This document shows positions 34,139 to 42,306 of a stretch of DNA of 64,000 nt, piece by piece (the first letter of the stretch is position 1; each line of letters begins with the position of its first letter). The translations under genes were made by a program, and so were the position numbers. The stretch is taken from contig CAZOHT010000014.1 of assembly GCA_964579825.1 (NCBI GenBank), forward strand, positions 20,217 through 84,216, given 5' to 3'. The notes under the pieces were generated by a model. The model worked only from the letters and a program-made list of their open reading frames with translations, did no database searches and was not told the DNA's origin. Source of the DNA: SPCO01 sp964579825. GTDB lineage: Bacteria > Chloroflexota > Limnocylindria > Limnocylindrales > CSP1-4.

Positions 34139-34560
34139 CGGGTCACCTCGCTCCGAGTCACGAACTCCGCCTCGAGTGGCACCGCCCAGGTCCCGGCGAA
34201 CGGGATCGCCGCCTGCTCGTCGATCGAGATCTGGACGCGAACCGGCTCACCCCAGGCCGCAACCGCCGGTTCGACGACGATTCGAGCCGCATTGGGGTCG
34301 AGGCCCCCATCGGAGAGCTCGGTCGCGATCCGCGATCGGACGAGCGCGCTATCGCCCCCGACCACCGCGGCCTGCCGGGCGCCGGCCGCAGCCGCCGCGT
34401 CAAGCACGAGCCGGGTGTGCGCGAGCCTGCCGAAGACGATGACCGAAAGCAAGACCGGGACGAGGACGAGCGGCACGACCAGGACGGCCTCGACCGTGGC
34501 CACCCCCCGCTGCCAGCGGCGGGGGTCGGTCCGGCTCCCGGGTCGTACCGGCATCGTCAT
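34135..34560 (-). CDS. tadE: TadE-like minor pilin
   Basis: 141 residues: a basic leader (RRWQRGVATVEAVLVVPLVLVPVLL) with the GVATVEA pattern of TadE proteins and one hydrophobic helix, then an external domain of about 95 residues. The start ATG at 34560 overlaps the stop of the Flp pilin gene (ATGA). Confidence 0.8.
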   Translation of the reverse strand: MTMPVRPGSRTDPRRWQRGVATVEAVLVVPLVLVPVLLSVIVFGRLAHTRLVLDAAAAAGARQAAVVGGDSALVRSRIATELSDGGLDPNAARIVVEPAVAAWGEPVRVQISIDEQAAIPFAGTWAVPLEAEFVTRSEVTR

Positions 34561-34751
34561 TGGCCCAGCAGCTGCCCGACGAGCTCGCCGATCCGCTGGG
34601 CAAGCCCATTGTTCCAGGCCACGATCGCCGCCGCCAGGACGACGAGGATGATCCCGGCCGCGATGACGTACTCGAGGGTCGTCAGGCCTCGTTGGTCGGA
34701 GTGAATGGCCGTCCAGGCTCGACGGAGAACTGACGCGACATTTCTCAGCAC
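34557..34751 (-). CDS. Flp-type major pilin
   Basis: 64 residues with the class III pattern: a basic leader (about 20 residues), cleavage region RGLTTLEYVIAAG with the conserved Glu5-Tyr6 after cleavage, and one helix. This matches Flp/Tad pilins. Start GTG at 34751 with GGAGG eight bases upstream; no better start exists. It is the only Flp gene seen here. Confidence 0.85.
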   Translation of the reverse strand: MLRNVASVLRRAWTAIHSDQRGLTTLEYVIAAGIILVVLAAAIVAWNNGLAQRIGELVGQLLGQ

Positions 34752-34765
34752 CGTTTGGCCTCCCT

Positions 34766-35680
34766 TCAGATTCGCCCCAACGTCGACAAGAAGAGGGGCA
34801 CGACAACGAGGACGAGGAACATCGGCAGGTAGATGCAGGCCAGGATCGCGGCGAGCTTCGGCTGGACGGTCGAGGCGGCGCCGAGCAGGCGGTTGCGCTC
34901 GGCCTCCCGGAGAGAGCGCTCGTGCTCGGTGAGGACGTCGGAGACACCCTTCCCGGTCCGACGAGCCTGACCAAGGCCGCTTGCCAGCTCGTCGAGCTCT
35001 TCGACGTCCGACGCCGCGGCCACATCCGCGAGAGCGCGGTAGAACTCGGTCCCGGTGCCGTAGGCGGCGACGGCCGAGCGAATCTGGCGGGCTAGCAGGT
35101 TCTCGCCATTCGACGCGGCGTGGAGCTCGTCGGCCACGGCCGCGATCGCCTGCTCCAGCCCCTTGCGTTCGGCCAGCGGCCGGACGAGAGCGAGGAAGTC
35201 CGGCAGCTCACGCGACAGCTGCGCCTTGCGGCGCTTGCCCAGCGAGCCGAGGTATTCGGTCGGGTAGATGTAACCGACAAAGGCGAGCGGCAGCGCGAGG
35301 ATGAGCGCGAACCCGAACACGGGCGTGAGGGCGAGGCCGATGCCAAGAATCGCGATCGCGAGCACGAGCTTCGCGGCGTAGACCTCGGCCGGGGTGAGCG
35401 TCGCCGGATCGATCCCCGCCCGGACGATGTCGCGCTCGCTCACCTGCGAGGCGAGCGCCGGCATCCGCGCCGCCAGGCGCGAGGCGACCGGCGCCAGGAT
35501 GCGCTCCCACCAGGGTCGCTCGGCGACGACGAGGCGCTCGTAGCGTTCGCGCGACAGGACGCTCGCCCGCACAGCGTCGAGTTTGGGTTGGGGCGGGAAG
35601 AGCCACGGGTCGAAGATCGCCATGAGCAGACCGAATACCGCAACCCCCGTCGCGATCGAGCTGAGGAGGACGAGGTTCAT
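34766..35680 (-). CDS. tadC: TadC-like type II secretion F-domain protein
   Basis: 304 residues with membrane helices at the start, in the middle (two near residues 110-145) and at the end. The T2SSF domain starts around LPDFLALVRPLAERKGLEQAIAAVA. TadB and TadC form the inner-membrane platform of the pilus. It follows tadB by three bases. Confidence 0.85.
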   Translation of the reverse strand: MNLVLLSSIATGVAVFGLLMAIFDPWLFPPQPKLDAVRASVLSRERYERLVVAERPWWERILAPVASRLAARMPALASQVSERDIVRAGIDPATLTPAEVYAAKLVLAIAILGIGLALTPVFGFALILALPLAFVGYIYPTEYLGSLGKRRKAQLSRELPDFLALVRPLAERKGLEQAIAAVADELHAASNGENLLARQIRSAVAAYGTGTEFYRALADVAAASDVEELDELASGLGQARRTGKGVSDVLTEHERSLREAERNRLLGAASTVQPKLAAILACIYLPMFLVLVVVPLFLSTLGRI

Positions 35681-35683
35681 CGG

Positions 35684-36565
35684 TTAAGCCTCCAACCGCG
35701 TCACGCGCCACGAGAGGACGATGCCAGCGACCTCGAGGAGGACTGCCACCGGCAGCAGGACGTATTGCCCGAGGGCGGTCGACGTGACGGGCGCGATGAG
35801 CTGGGGGTTAACGGCCATGAGGTACAGGAACATCGCCGGGATGACGATCGCCAGGATGGCCGCCTGGAGACGAAGGCCCTTGCTTTCGGCCGCGGCCTGG
35901 CGCGCGATCGCGCGGTTCGCCCGCGCGGCTTCGCCCAGCGAGGCGAGGACCTCGCCGGCCGCCGACGCCGGCTGCTGGGTCCGGGCCGCGACGATGAGCG
36001 CGTCGTACACGAGCCGCAGGTTCCGGCTCGCCTGGCGGCCGCGGACCACGAGCAGGGCGTCGCCGAGGGGCTCGTTGGCGTAGTAGCGTGCGGTCGCTTC
36101 GTCGAAGTCCGAGCGCACCCAGCGGTGGCGGGCAACCTCCGAGGCGGCCGTGAAGAGATCGGGATACGTCCCGCCCGCGGCCGCCCGGTTGACCATGGCG
36201 CGCAGGACACGAGGCGCCTCGTCATCGGCTGCTCGCGCTTCGGCGCCGACCAGGTACCGGAGGTATGCGCGCGGGAGCAGGAGGCCGAGGCCAACGCCGA
36301 CGGCCGCGACGAGGGGCGACAGCAGCAGTCCGAGCAGCCCCAGGAGGATCGGGCTCACCACGCTGAGCGCGATCAGCGCCGACGGGGAGAGCTCGAGCCG
36401 TGCGTGGGCGAGAACCTCCGCCGCGTCCGCGACCCGCCGCGACCGCCAGGCACGGATCTGCTCGCCGACACGCGGCGCGTCGGTCGATGGGCTCGGGGAG
36501 AGCGCCAAGAGGCCGAAGAAGACCGCGACGCCGGTGAGGATCGCGGACGGCAGGACGGTGTCCAT
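35684..36565 (-). CDS. tadB: TadB-like type II secretion F-domain protein
   Basis: 293 residues, same fold as TadC: an N-terminal helix, two central helices, T2SSF domain (APRVLRAMVNRAAAGGTYPD and NLRLVYDALIVAA) and two final helices. The start ATG at 36565 is two bases after the tadA stop codon, and the frame before it lacks homology. Confidence 0.85.
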   Translation of the reverse strand: MDTVLPSAILTGVAVFFGLLALSPSPSTDAPRVGEQIRAWRSRRVADAAEVLAHARLELSPSALIALSVVSPILLGLLGLLLSPLVAAVGVGLGLLLPRAYLRYLVGAEARAADDEAPRVLRAMVNRAAAGGTYPDLFTAASEVARHRWVRSDFDEATARYYANEPLGDALLVVRGRQASRNLRLVYDALIVAARTQQPASAAGEVLASLGEAARANRAIARQAAAESKGLRLQAAILAIVIPAMFLYLMAVNPQLIAPVTSTALGQYVLLPVAVLLEVAGIVLSWRVTRLEA

Positions 36566-36567
36566 CG

Positions 36568-37860
36568 CTAGCCCTCGAGCTCCATCCGTGCCGCGAGCCG
36601 GTCTGGTGGCTGCCAACCCTCGGTCGCGACCCAGCGGACCTCGTCCGTGCCGTCGCTGCGCTCGCCCCGGAAGACGTCGACGAGGCGGTAGCTGCCGTCA
36701 TCGGCCACGCCGTCGAGGGCGGCGATCTGGCGGACCAGCCGGCGGCCTGAGCGAAGCCGCCGGAGGACGAGGACGAGGTCGAAGACGCGGGCGATGTACG
36801 AGCGCAGGTCCGTCACGGTCAGGTCGCGCATCGACTGGCGGGCGAGGAGCTCGATCCGGAACAGGGCATCCTCGGCCGAGCTCGCGTGGATCGTCGTCGC
36901 CGAGCCGTCGTGTCCGGTGTGGAGGGCCTGGAGCGTGTAGAACGCCTCCTTCGGCAGGCGGATCTCGCCGACGATCAGCCGGTCTGGTCGCATCCGCAGC
37001 GCGTTGGCGACGAGATCGCCGACGTCGAGGAGGCGGCTCTCTGCCTCTCCCGCGGCCAGATCGTGGGGATGGATCGTCTCGAGGTTGAACCGGTTGGGGT
37101 TCTCCAGCGCCAGCTCGGCCGTGTCCTCGACCACGCCGACCCGCTCGGCTGGGTCGAACAGATCGGTCAGCGAGCGAAGGAGGGTCGTCTTGCCGGCACC
37201 CGTCTCGCCGGCGACGAGTACGTTCGCCTTCGCGCGGACCATGCGGCCGAGGAAGTCGGCCATCTCGGGATTCATGCCGCCGTCCGTCACCCAGTCGCGG
37301 CCATGGCGACCTCCGGGCACGAGGTCGAGCCGGAGGCGGTTGAACTTTCGGATCGAGAGATATGGCCCGCCGACCGGCGGAATGACCGCGTTGACCCGCG
37401 ACCCGTCCGGCATCCGTGCATCGACGATCGGATGGGCGACCGAGAGCTCCCGCCCGGCTAGGGCGGCGATCCGCTCGGCGATCTCGATGAGTTCGCGGGC
37501 CGAGCCCAAGACGACGTCGGTCGCCTCCAGGCGGCCGGCCCGCTCGGCGAAGATCTCGTCGGGTGAGTTGACGAGAATGTCGGAGACCTCAGGGTCGTCG
37601 ACGAGGGGCTGCAACCGTCCCAACCCGCAGATGGCCGCCTCGACGGCGGCGACCATAGCCGGCGTCGCGGAAAGCTCGAGCTCCGGATCTTCGAGGATCG
37701 CGCCGATCGCCGCCCGGACCGTGGCCTCGCGTTCCGGATTCTGATCGAACGGGTTGAGCGTCTCGGGCGGCAGCCGGGCGACGAGGCGCTGACGGATTGC
37801 CCCGAGCGTCCTCGCGCTCACCGGCGGTCGATCGCGCAGCTCGCTCGGCAGATCGGTCAT
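36568..37860 (-). CDS. tadA: TadA/CpaF-type secretion ATPase
   Basis: 430 residues. N-terminal domain with LVDDPEVSDILVNSPDEIFAE, Walker A AGETGAGKTTLLRSL near residue 219, the Asp box VVEDTAELAL and Walker B/His box LIVGEIRLPKEAFYTLQAL..HTGHDGS. It belongs to the VirB11/GspE superfamily and could therefore power both the Tad pilus and the conjugation apparatus. The start ATG at 37860 overlaps the stop of the MinD-like gene. It is an unusually central gene because no separate VirB11 is seen. Confidence 0.9.
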   Translation of the reverse strand: MTDLPSELRDRPPVSARTLGAIRQRLVARLPPETLNPFDQNPEREATVRAAIGAILEDPELELSATPAMVAAVEAAICGLGRLQPLVDDPEVSDILVNSPDEIFAERAGRLEATDVVLGSARELIEIAERIAALAGRELSVAHPIVDARMPDGSRVNAVIPPVGGPYLSIRKFNRLRLDLVPGGRHGRDWVTDGGMNPEMADFLGRMVRAKANVLVAGETGAGKTTLLRSLTDLFDPAERVGVVEDTAELALENPNRFNLETIHPHDLAAGEAESRLLDVGDLVANALRMRPDRLIVGEIRLPKEAFYTLQALHTGHDGSATTIHASSAEDALFRIELLARQSMRDLTVTDLRSYIARVFDLVLVLRRLRSGRRLVRQIAALDGVADDGSYRLVDVFRGERSDGTDEVRWVATEGWQPPDRLAARMELEG

Positions 37861-39209
37861 GACCGACCGCCTCGCGCCCGGAGCAGCCGTCGCACGGTCG
37901 AGACCACGCCGTGGAAGCGGAGGTCGCTCGACGACGGGACGCCTGGGAACAAGGGCCAGCAGGCCGTCGCGAGCGGCCGAAGAACGTGCTCCGCGTCCGG
38001 ATCGTCCGTCCATGCCGGGACACCTCGGTCGCCAGCAACATCGAACGCCTCGAGCCGCGGCACCGTCGCCACGATCGGGACCTGTTCCCCGTCGGCGAGC
38101 GTCGGCAGCGAGCCCTCATCGGATGCCTCATTCGCGACGAGCCCGAGCTTGCGCCCGGCGCCCAGGGCGCGAACGTAGGAGGTGATACGCAGGACGTCGG
38201 GCAACGCCTCGACCCGCGGGGTCACGACGCCGAGCACGACATCGGAGTGGCCGATCAGGTGGCGGTGGCCATCCTCGAGCTGTGTCCCGAGGTCGACCAC
38301 GACGAGTTGGAATCCCGCCTGCTCGGCCGCGTCGAGGATCCCGGCGGCCTCCATCGGACCGAACGGGAGCTCGGGACCGAGTCCCTGCAATGGCAGTTGC
38401 GGCAGCGGCAGCAGGCTTACCCCGTAGCGAGTCTCGACGGCGCGTTTCTCGAACGTCATCGAATCGGGCCAGTCGTAGCGGGTCAGGAGGCGTGAAACCG
38501 CCGCGGGATCGAGCCCGAGCCGCAGATGGGCCGCCGGGTTCGTCCGGGCCGCATCCAGAAGGAGCACCCGAACCGGGCGCTCCTCACCCTCAAGCGTTCG
38601 GTACCTGGCGCGCGAGCCGACGAGTGACGCGGCCTCGACGGCGAGCGTCGTCTTGCCGACGCCGCCGGCAAACGACATGAGGCAGACGACATGGAGCCGG
38701 CCGAGCAGGTGCGGGACAGGTGAGGGCGGATCGGACTCGCGATCGGGTCGTTCCGAACCGACGAGGCGCAGACGGGGTCCAGGCGAGGGCGCAGCTGGTG
38801 TTGCCGGCGGCGCGTCTCGCTCCTCGACCGTCGTGGGGACTGTCGATTCAGTCATCGGCGGGTAGACCTCTGCCCCCGCAGTATCGTCCTGGCCGCTTAG
38901 CTGCGACATATCTGGGCTCTCGAGTGTTGCGTTCCAGCACCGCGAATCGCGGCGGTATCGGACTCCTCGAACGATCCAGCGATAGGCGGGTTCGCCGCGG
39001 ACTGGCAGCGCCGCGGCGATCGCGATGGGTCCCGCGCCGAGGACCACAAAGACGAGCCGGATCGGCTCCCAGATCGGCAGCACGTTGAGGATCGCGGCCA
39101 CAAGGACGGCCATCGCGCAGATGCCGAGCTGGACCCCGGTCAGCCCGAACGCGATCGGCTCGTCGCGGACAGCGTTCTCCGGGACCTCGACGAGGCCGCG
39201 CTCGTTCAT
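37857..39209 (-). CDS. PrgI/VirB3-like membrane domain fused to a MinD/CpaE-type ATPase
   Basis: 450 residues. The N-terminal 85 residues contain two helices and the basic segment YRWIVRGVRYRRDS, as in PrgI-family conjugation proteins that pair with VirB4. After a Pro-rich linker comes a MinD/ParA-like domain: SFAGGVGKTTLAVE as deviant Walker A (lacking the first lysine), then VRVLLLDAARTNPAAHL and a late LGLVANEA. CpaE, the MinD-like protein of Tad systems, localises the pilus. The fusion links both machines in one chain. It starts at 39209, overlapping the VirB6-like gene. Confidence 0.75.
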   Translation of the reverse strand: MNERGLVEVPENAVRDEPIAFGLTGVQLGICAMAVLVAAILNVLPIWEPIRLVFVVLGAGPIAIAAALPVRGEPAYRWIVRGVRYRRDSRCWNATLESPDMSQLSGQDDTAGAEVYPPMTESTVPTTVEERDAPPATPAAPSPGPRLRLVGSERPDRESDPPSPVPHLLGRLHVVCLMSFAGGVGKTTLAVEAASLVGSRARYRTLEGEERPVRVLLLDAARTNPAAHLRLGLDPAAVSRLLTRYDWPDSMTFEKRAVETRYGVSLLPLPQLPLQGLGPELPFGPMEAAGILDAAEQAGFQLVVVDLGTQLEDGHRHLIGHSDVVLGVVTPRVEALPDVLRITSYVRALGAGRKLGLVANEASDEGSLPTLADGEQVPIVATVPRLEAFDVAGDRGVPAWTDDPDAEHVLRPLATACWPLFPGVPSSSDLRFHGVVSTVRRLLRARGGRS

Positions 39210-40303
39210 GTCTCGGCCCGCAGCGGCCCGGGACCCGACAGGGCAGCCGGGATGAGCCCGAAGGGCAATAGGAACATCAGCAGCGCGCAACCGCTCGCCA
39301 GCCCGAGCAGCGCGTTCGTGTCGCTGATGGTCGGCGGGTTCCCATCGGGGCCGATGTGCCCGAGCGCCTCGAGGCTGAAAAGGACGAAGACGATCGTCCA
39401 GGCGAATCGGACAACGAGGATCGCGAGGAGGATCTTCAGCCAGCCGTTCGTGATCCGCTGCGTCGCCGGCAGGGCGTATGCAGCGAGGCAGATCGGACCG
39501 ACCAGGACGAGCAGGCGCTCGACCGCGGAGAGGGCGGCATTGACCATCTGGAGGAACGTCACGAGCACTGCGGCGACGAGCCCGGCGGACAGCCAGGCGC
39601 CGCTGTTCCAGTTGTTCGGCCCTTCGGTGATGCGGGGGTCGAAGCTGGCGTTCTGGAGGACCTGGAACACGCCACCCGACGCCGGCCAGGCGTCCGAGCC
39701 GCCGACGGCGCCCTCAGGTGTGATCGCCACGCCAACCATCGCCAGGTCGGTCGCGATCACGAACTGGGCGAAGACCGAGACGAGGAAGATCCCGAGGACC
39801 GACAACGTGGCGCCGACGACGAAGCGCGGCGTCACCGCCCGTGCGGTGTAGGCCGACTCGCCGGTCGTCCGGCTTGTCATGATCAAGTAGCCGAGGACCA
39901 ACCCGCCGAGAGTCAGGAGCGGGATCGTGATGAGCAGGATCTTCCCGTATAGGTCCTTCACGACGTCGTCGGCCATCGGGTCGATCGGCGTGAGGGTCTG
40001 CCCGCGTAGGCTGTCGAGACCCGCGCGGTTCGCGTCGGTCAGGCGGTTCGACCACCAGATCGTGAGGTCGCGGATCGGGTCGCCGATGATCGGCAGGTCG
40101 CCGCGAGCAAGATCGGCGGCCTCGGTCTCCGGTACGGTCGCCGGGATCTCCGGCATGCTGGACGAACGGCCCAGAACGTTGAGACCGAGGCCACCGAACG
40201 CCATGGCCAGGAGGACGAGTGCGAGCGGCGCGACCCGCGCCGATGCCGCGAATCCGAGGAGTCCCTGGGGGACGGGCGGCCGGAGTCGCGAGACGGTCGC
40301 CAT
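39206..40303 (-). CDS. VirB6/TrbL-like polytopic membrane protein
   Basis: 365 residues with about seven helices spread over the chain and a long external segment (about residues 45-110) after the first helix. The organisation resembles VirB6/TrbL pore proteins of conjugation systems, and the place after the pilin-like gene and before PrgI agrees. There is no strong sequence motif, so the assignment rests on topology and neighbours. Confidence 0.65.
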   Translation of the reverse strand: MATVSRLRPPVPQGLLGFAASARVAPLALVLLAMAFGGLGLNVLGRSSSMPEIPATVPETEAADLARGDLPIIGDPIRDLTIWWSNRLTDANRAGLDSLRGQTLTPIDPMADDVVKDLYGKILLITIPLLTLGGLVLGYLIMTSRTTGESAYTARAVTPRFVVGATLSVLGIFLVSVFAQFVIATDLAMVGVAITPEGAVGGSDAWPASGGVFQVLQNASFDPRITEGPNNWNSGAWLSAGLVAAVLVTFLQMVNAALSAVERLLVLVGPICLAAYALPATQRITNGWLKILLAILVVRFAWTIVFVLFSLEALGHIGPDGNPPTISDTNALLGLASGCALLMFLLPFGLIPAALSGPGPLRAET

Positions 40304-40313
40304 GTCGCCACAG

Positions 40314-40706
40314 TCAGAAGGGCTTTTCGATGAGGCCGTAGGCGACGGCGATGGCCGTGATCGTGCTGACGATGACGCCCGCGAGGACCATCCAGACGAG
40401 GCCCATGATCCCGTTTGAGATCCGCTTCTGGGCCCGGTGCTCGGCGTCGGTATTGGCACCGGCCAGCGTCTTCTCGATGCCGCCCCACACGATGACCGCG
40501 CCGCAGATCGCGACCCCGAGACCGATCGCGATCGCGACGAGGGTCGCGATCATCTTGGTGACCGGCGCCAGGGCCTTCTGGGCTCCGGAGGGGACGGTCT
40601 CGGCCGCCGATGCCGGACCGACCCAGATGAGCAGCAGGAGAGCCGCGGCTAGGGCGGCGATGATTGGCAGGTAAGTCGCGGTAAAGGCGCGGGCGCGGGG
40701 ACGCAT
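40314..40706 (-). CDS. VirB2/TrbC-like conjugative pilin
   Basis: 130 residues: a long basic signal (RPRARAFTATYLPIIAALAAALLLLIW), a short loop and two helices (about residues 50-75 and 100-125). This is the layout of VirB2/TrbC pilins, in which two helices remain after cleavage. It is the first structural gene of the operon, as is usual for VirB2. Confidence 0.7.
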   Translation of the reverse strand: MRPRARAFTATYLPIIAALAAALLLLIWVGPASAAETVPSGAQKALAPVTKMIATLVAIAIGLGVAICGAVIVWGGIEKTLAGANTDAEHRAQKRISNGIMGLVWMVLAGVIVSTITAIAVAYGLIEKPF

Positions 40707-40716
40707 GGAAGGCTCC

Positions 40717-41310
40717 TCAGCCGACCGCAGACTCAGTTGCCGCGGGCCTGTCGCGGAACTGACGTACGAACTCGGAGATGGCCGCCTCGTCGGCTGTGGC
40801 CAGGTCGAGGCCGGCCGTCCGGAACCAGCTGACGACACGCGATAGCTTCCGGAGGCGGTAGTACTCCGCGGGAGTGATCAGGACGCCGACGAACTTGCCG
40901 CTCGAGTAGATCGCGCCCGGGCGACCCTCGCCGACCTCGTCGAGGATCCCCGCCAGGCGGCGCTGGATCTCGGTGATCCCGATCGTCCGCGGAATGTCGA
41001 GGATCTGGCGCGGCTCGCGCGCAAGCCGCCGGACTGCCGTCGCGTTGGCGCGTTCGCGACCGGCGACGATCGCGCCGAGGCTGGACGTGTCGTCGACGAG
41101 CTCGGGGTAGACCTCGAGCCCATGGAGCGCCGAGAGCGAGCGCTCTATGGCGACCCAGCGCTCGGCCTCCTCGTTGGCGATCAGGACCGCCGACGGGTCG
41201 CCATGCTGGAAGACCATGACCGGGGTTCCGGCCGCGGCGTAGGCGACCGCCAGGCGGGCCTTGTCCCGGAGCTCGTGCATCGGGATCGTTCGCAGCTCGC
41301 CGGAAATCAC
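40717..41310 (-). CDS. Tandem Phd/YefM-like DNA-binding protein, long form
   Basis: 197 residues with two Phd/YefM-type modules. Module one: IPMHELRDKARLAVAYAAAGTPVMVFQHGDPSAVLI. Module two: IGITEIQRRLAGILDEVGEGRPGAIYSSGKFVGVLITPAEY. Phd/YefM proteins are antitoxins that bind their own promoter, but no toxin gene lies near. Start GTG at 41310 overlaps the stop of the shorter homologue. It heads the transfer operon, so I infer a repressor of conjugation. Confidence 0.65.
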   Translation of the reverse strand: MISGELRTIPMHELRDKARLAVAYAAAGTPVMVFQHGDPSAVLIANEEAERWVAIERSLSALHGLEVYPELVDDTSSLGAIVAGRERANATAVRRLAREPRQILDIPRTIGITEIQRRLAGILDEVGEGRPGAIYSSGKFVGVLITPAEYYRLRKLSRVVSWFRTAGLDLATADEAAISEFVRQFRDRPAATESAVG

Positions 41311-41597
41311 GCCGCCTCTCCTCGATGCCAACCGTGGGGGACGGGCGCGAGGACCGCCGCCACGTCGCTGTACCAGGTAATGAGCACGCCACCCTCGCGG
41401 GCCTTCGCGAGCACCCTCGGGAAGTCGCGCCAGAACTCGGTGACCCGGAGTGACTCGAACGTGTCATCCGGTCGTCGCGGCCGGAGCACCGCGATTGGTT
41501 CGCTGTACCGGATCACGAGAAAGGTCTCGCCTCGGGCAGCCCGGGCCACACATTCGCCGACCCGGTGCCGCAGGTCCGCGCTCTTGACCTCTTCCAT
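41307..41597 (-). CDS. Tandem Phd/YefM-like DNA-binding protein, short form
   Basis: 96 residues, again two short Phd-like modules: VKSADLRHRVGECVARAARGETFLVIRYSEPIAVL and LRVTEFWRDFPRVLAKAREGGVLITWYSDVAAVL. Both are near minimal length for the fold. It is the first gene of the leftward operon; two copies of a ten-base direct repeat lie about 40-60 bases upstream. With the next gene it may form a two-part regulator. Confidence 0.65.
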   Translation of the reverse strand: MEEVKSADLRHRVGECVARAARGETFLVIRYSEPIAVLRPRRPDDTFESLRVTEFWRDFPRVLAKAREGGVLITWYSDVAAVLAPVPHGWHRGEAA

Positions 41598-41637
41598 GCC
41601 GGGACCGTACCACCGGATACCGGCGATTTCAACCAGT

Positions 41638-41659
41638 ATGTTGTGTAAGATGTTGTGTA
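41638..41659. promoter_or_regulatory. Direct repeat ATGTTGTGTA x2 upstream of the transfer operon
   Basis: ATGTTGTGTA occurs at 41638-41647 and again at 41650-41659, a 12-bp period, in an unusually AT-rich stretch just upstream of the first Phd-like gene. The 12-bp period places both copies near one face of the helix, as in operators of Phd/YefM-type or MarR-type regulators. It is a candidate for autoregulation. Confidence 0.5.
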
Positions 41660-41787
41660 GTTGGTCCGGCCGGCTCATGGCGTTGGGTTTCCGGGGCTAG
41701 GCCGTCTGCCCACGCCAGACTGGTCACGAGCAGAGTCGCCCGCTCCTGTCGGGCGGGGATGGGGCGGAGCCGCCTACACTCCGGCCC

Positions 41788-42306
41788 ATGTCCTCATCCC
41801 TGTTCACGATCGGCTACCAGGGTGCCAGCCTCGAGCGACTGATCGAATCGCTCGCCGGCGCCGACGTCTCGGTTGTGATCGATACGCGCGACACGCCGCA
41901 CTCCCGTCGCCCGGAGTTCCGCCCGCGTTCGCTCGAGGCGGCGCTGTCCGAGGTGGGCATTCGCTATCTGCAGGCACGAGCCCTCGGGGCGCCGAGGGAC
42001 CTGCGAGCCCTCGCCAGCGGCAACTGGGACGGGTTCGCCGACGGCTACCGGGAGCGGCTATCCCTCGTCCGGGAAGAACTCGAGAGTCTCCTCCCGATCG
42101 TGGCCAGCGAGCGGGCCTGCCTTCTCTGTTTTGAGGCCGACCCCGACGCTTGCCACCGGTCGCTTCTGGCCCATGAGATCCAGACTCTCCTGGATGTACC
42201 CGCCACCCACCTTCGGCCGGGGCGGTCGGACCAGCCCGATGATCACGAAGGTGTGCTGCCGCTTGGCAATGTTGCCCAGGACGAAGTGGAGATCGCGCGC
42301 AGGTAG
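41788..42306 (+). CDS. DUF488-family protein
   Basis: 172 residues. The DUF488 core is clear: LFTIGYQGASLERLIESL, VVIDTRDTPHSR, RYLQARALGAPRDLR and ACLLCFEADPDACHRSLLAHEI (the conserved Cys/His late motif). The family role is unknown, but it is frequent in defence and mobile regions. The core ends near residue 135; the last 35-40 residues have no family match and lie opposite the end of the minus-strand gene at 42058-42990. Confidence 0.75.
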   Translation: MSSSLFTIGYQGASLERLIESLAGADVSVVIDTRDTPHSRRPEFRPRSLEAALSEVGIRYLQARALGAPRDLRALASGNWDGFADGYRERLSLVREELESLLPIVASERACLLCFEADPDACHRSLLAHEIQTLLDVPATHLRPGRSDQPDDHEGVLPLGNVAQDEVEIARR

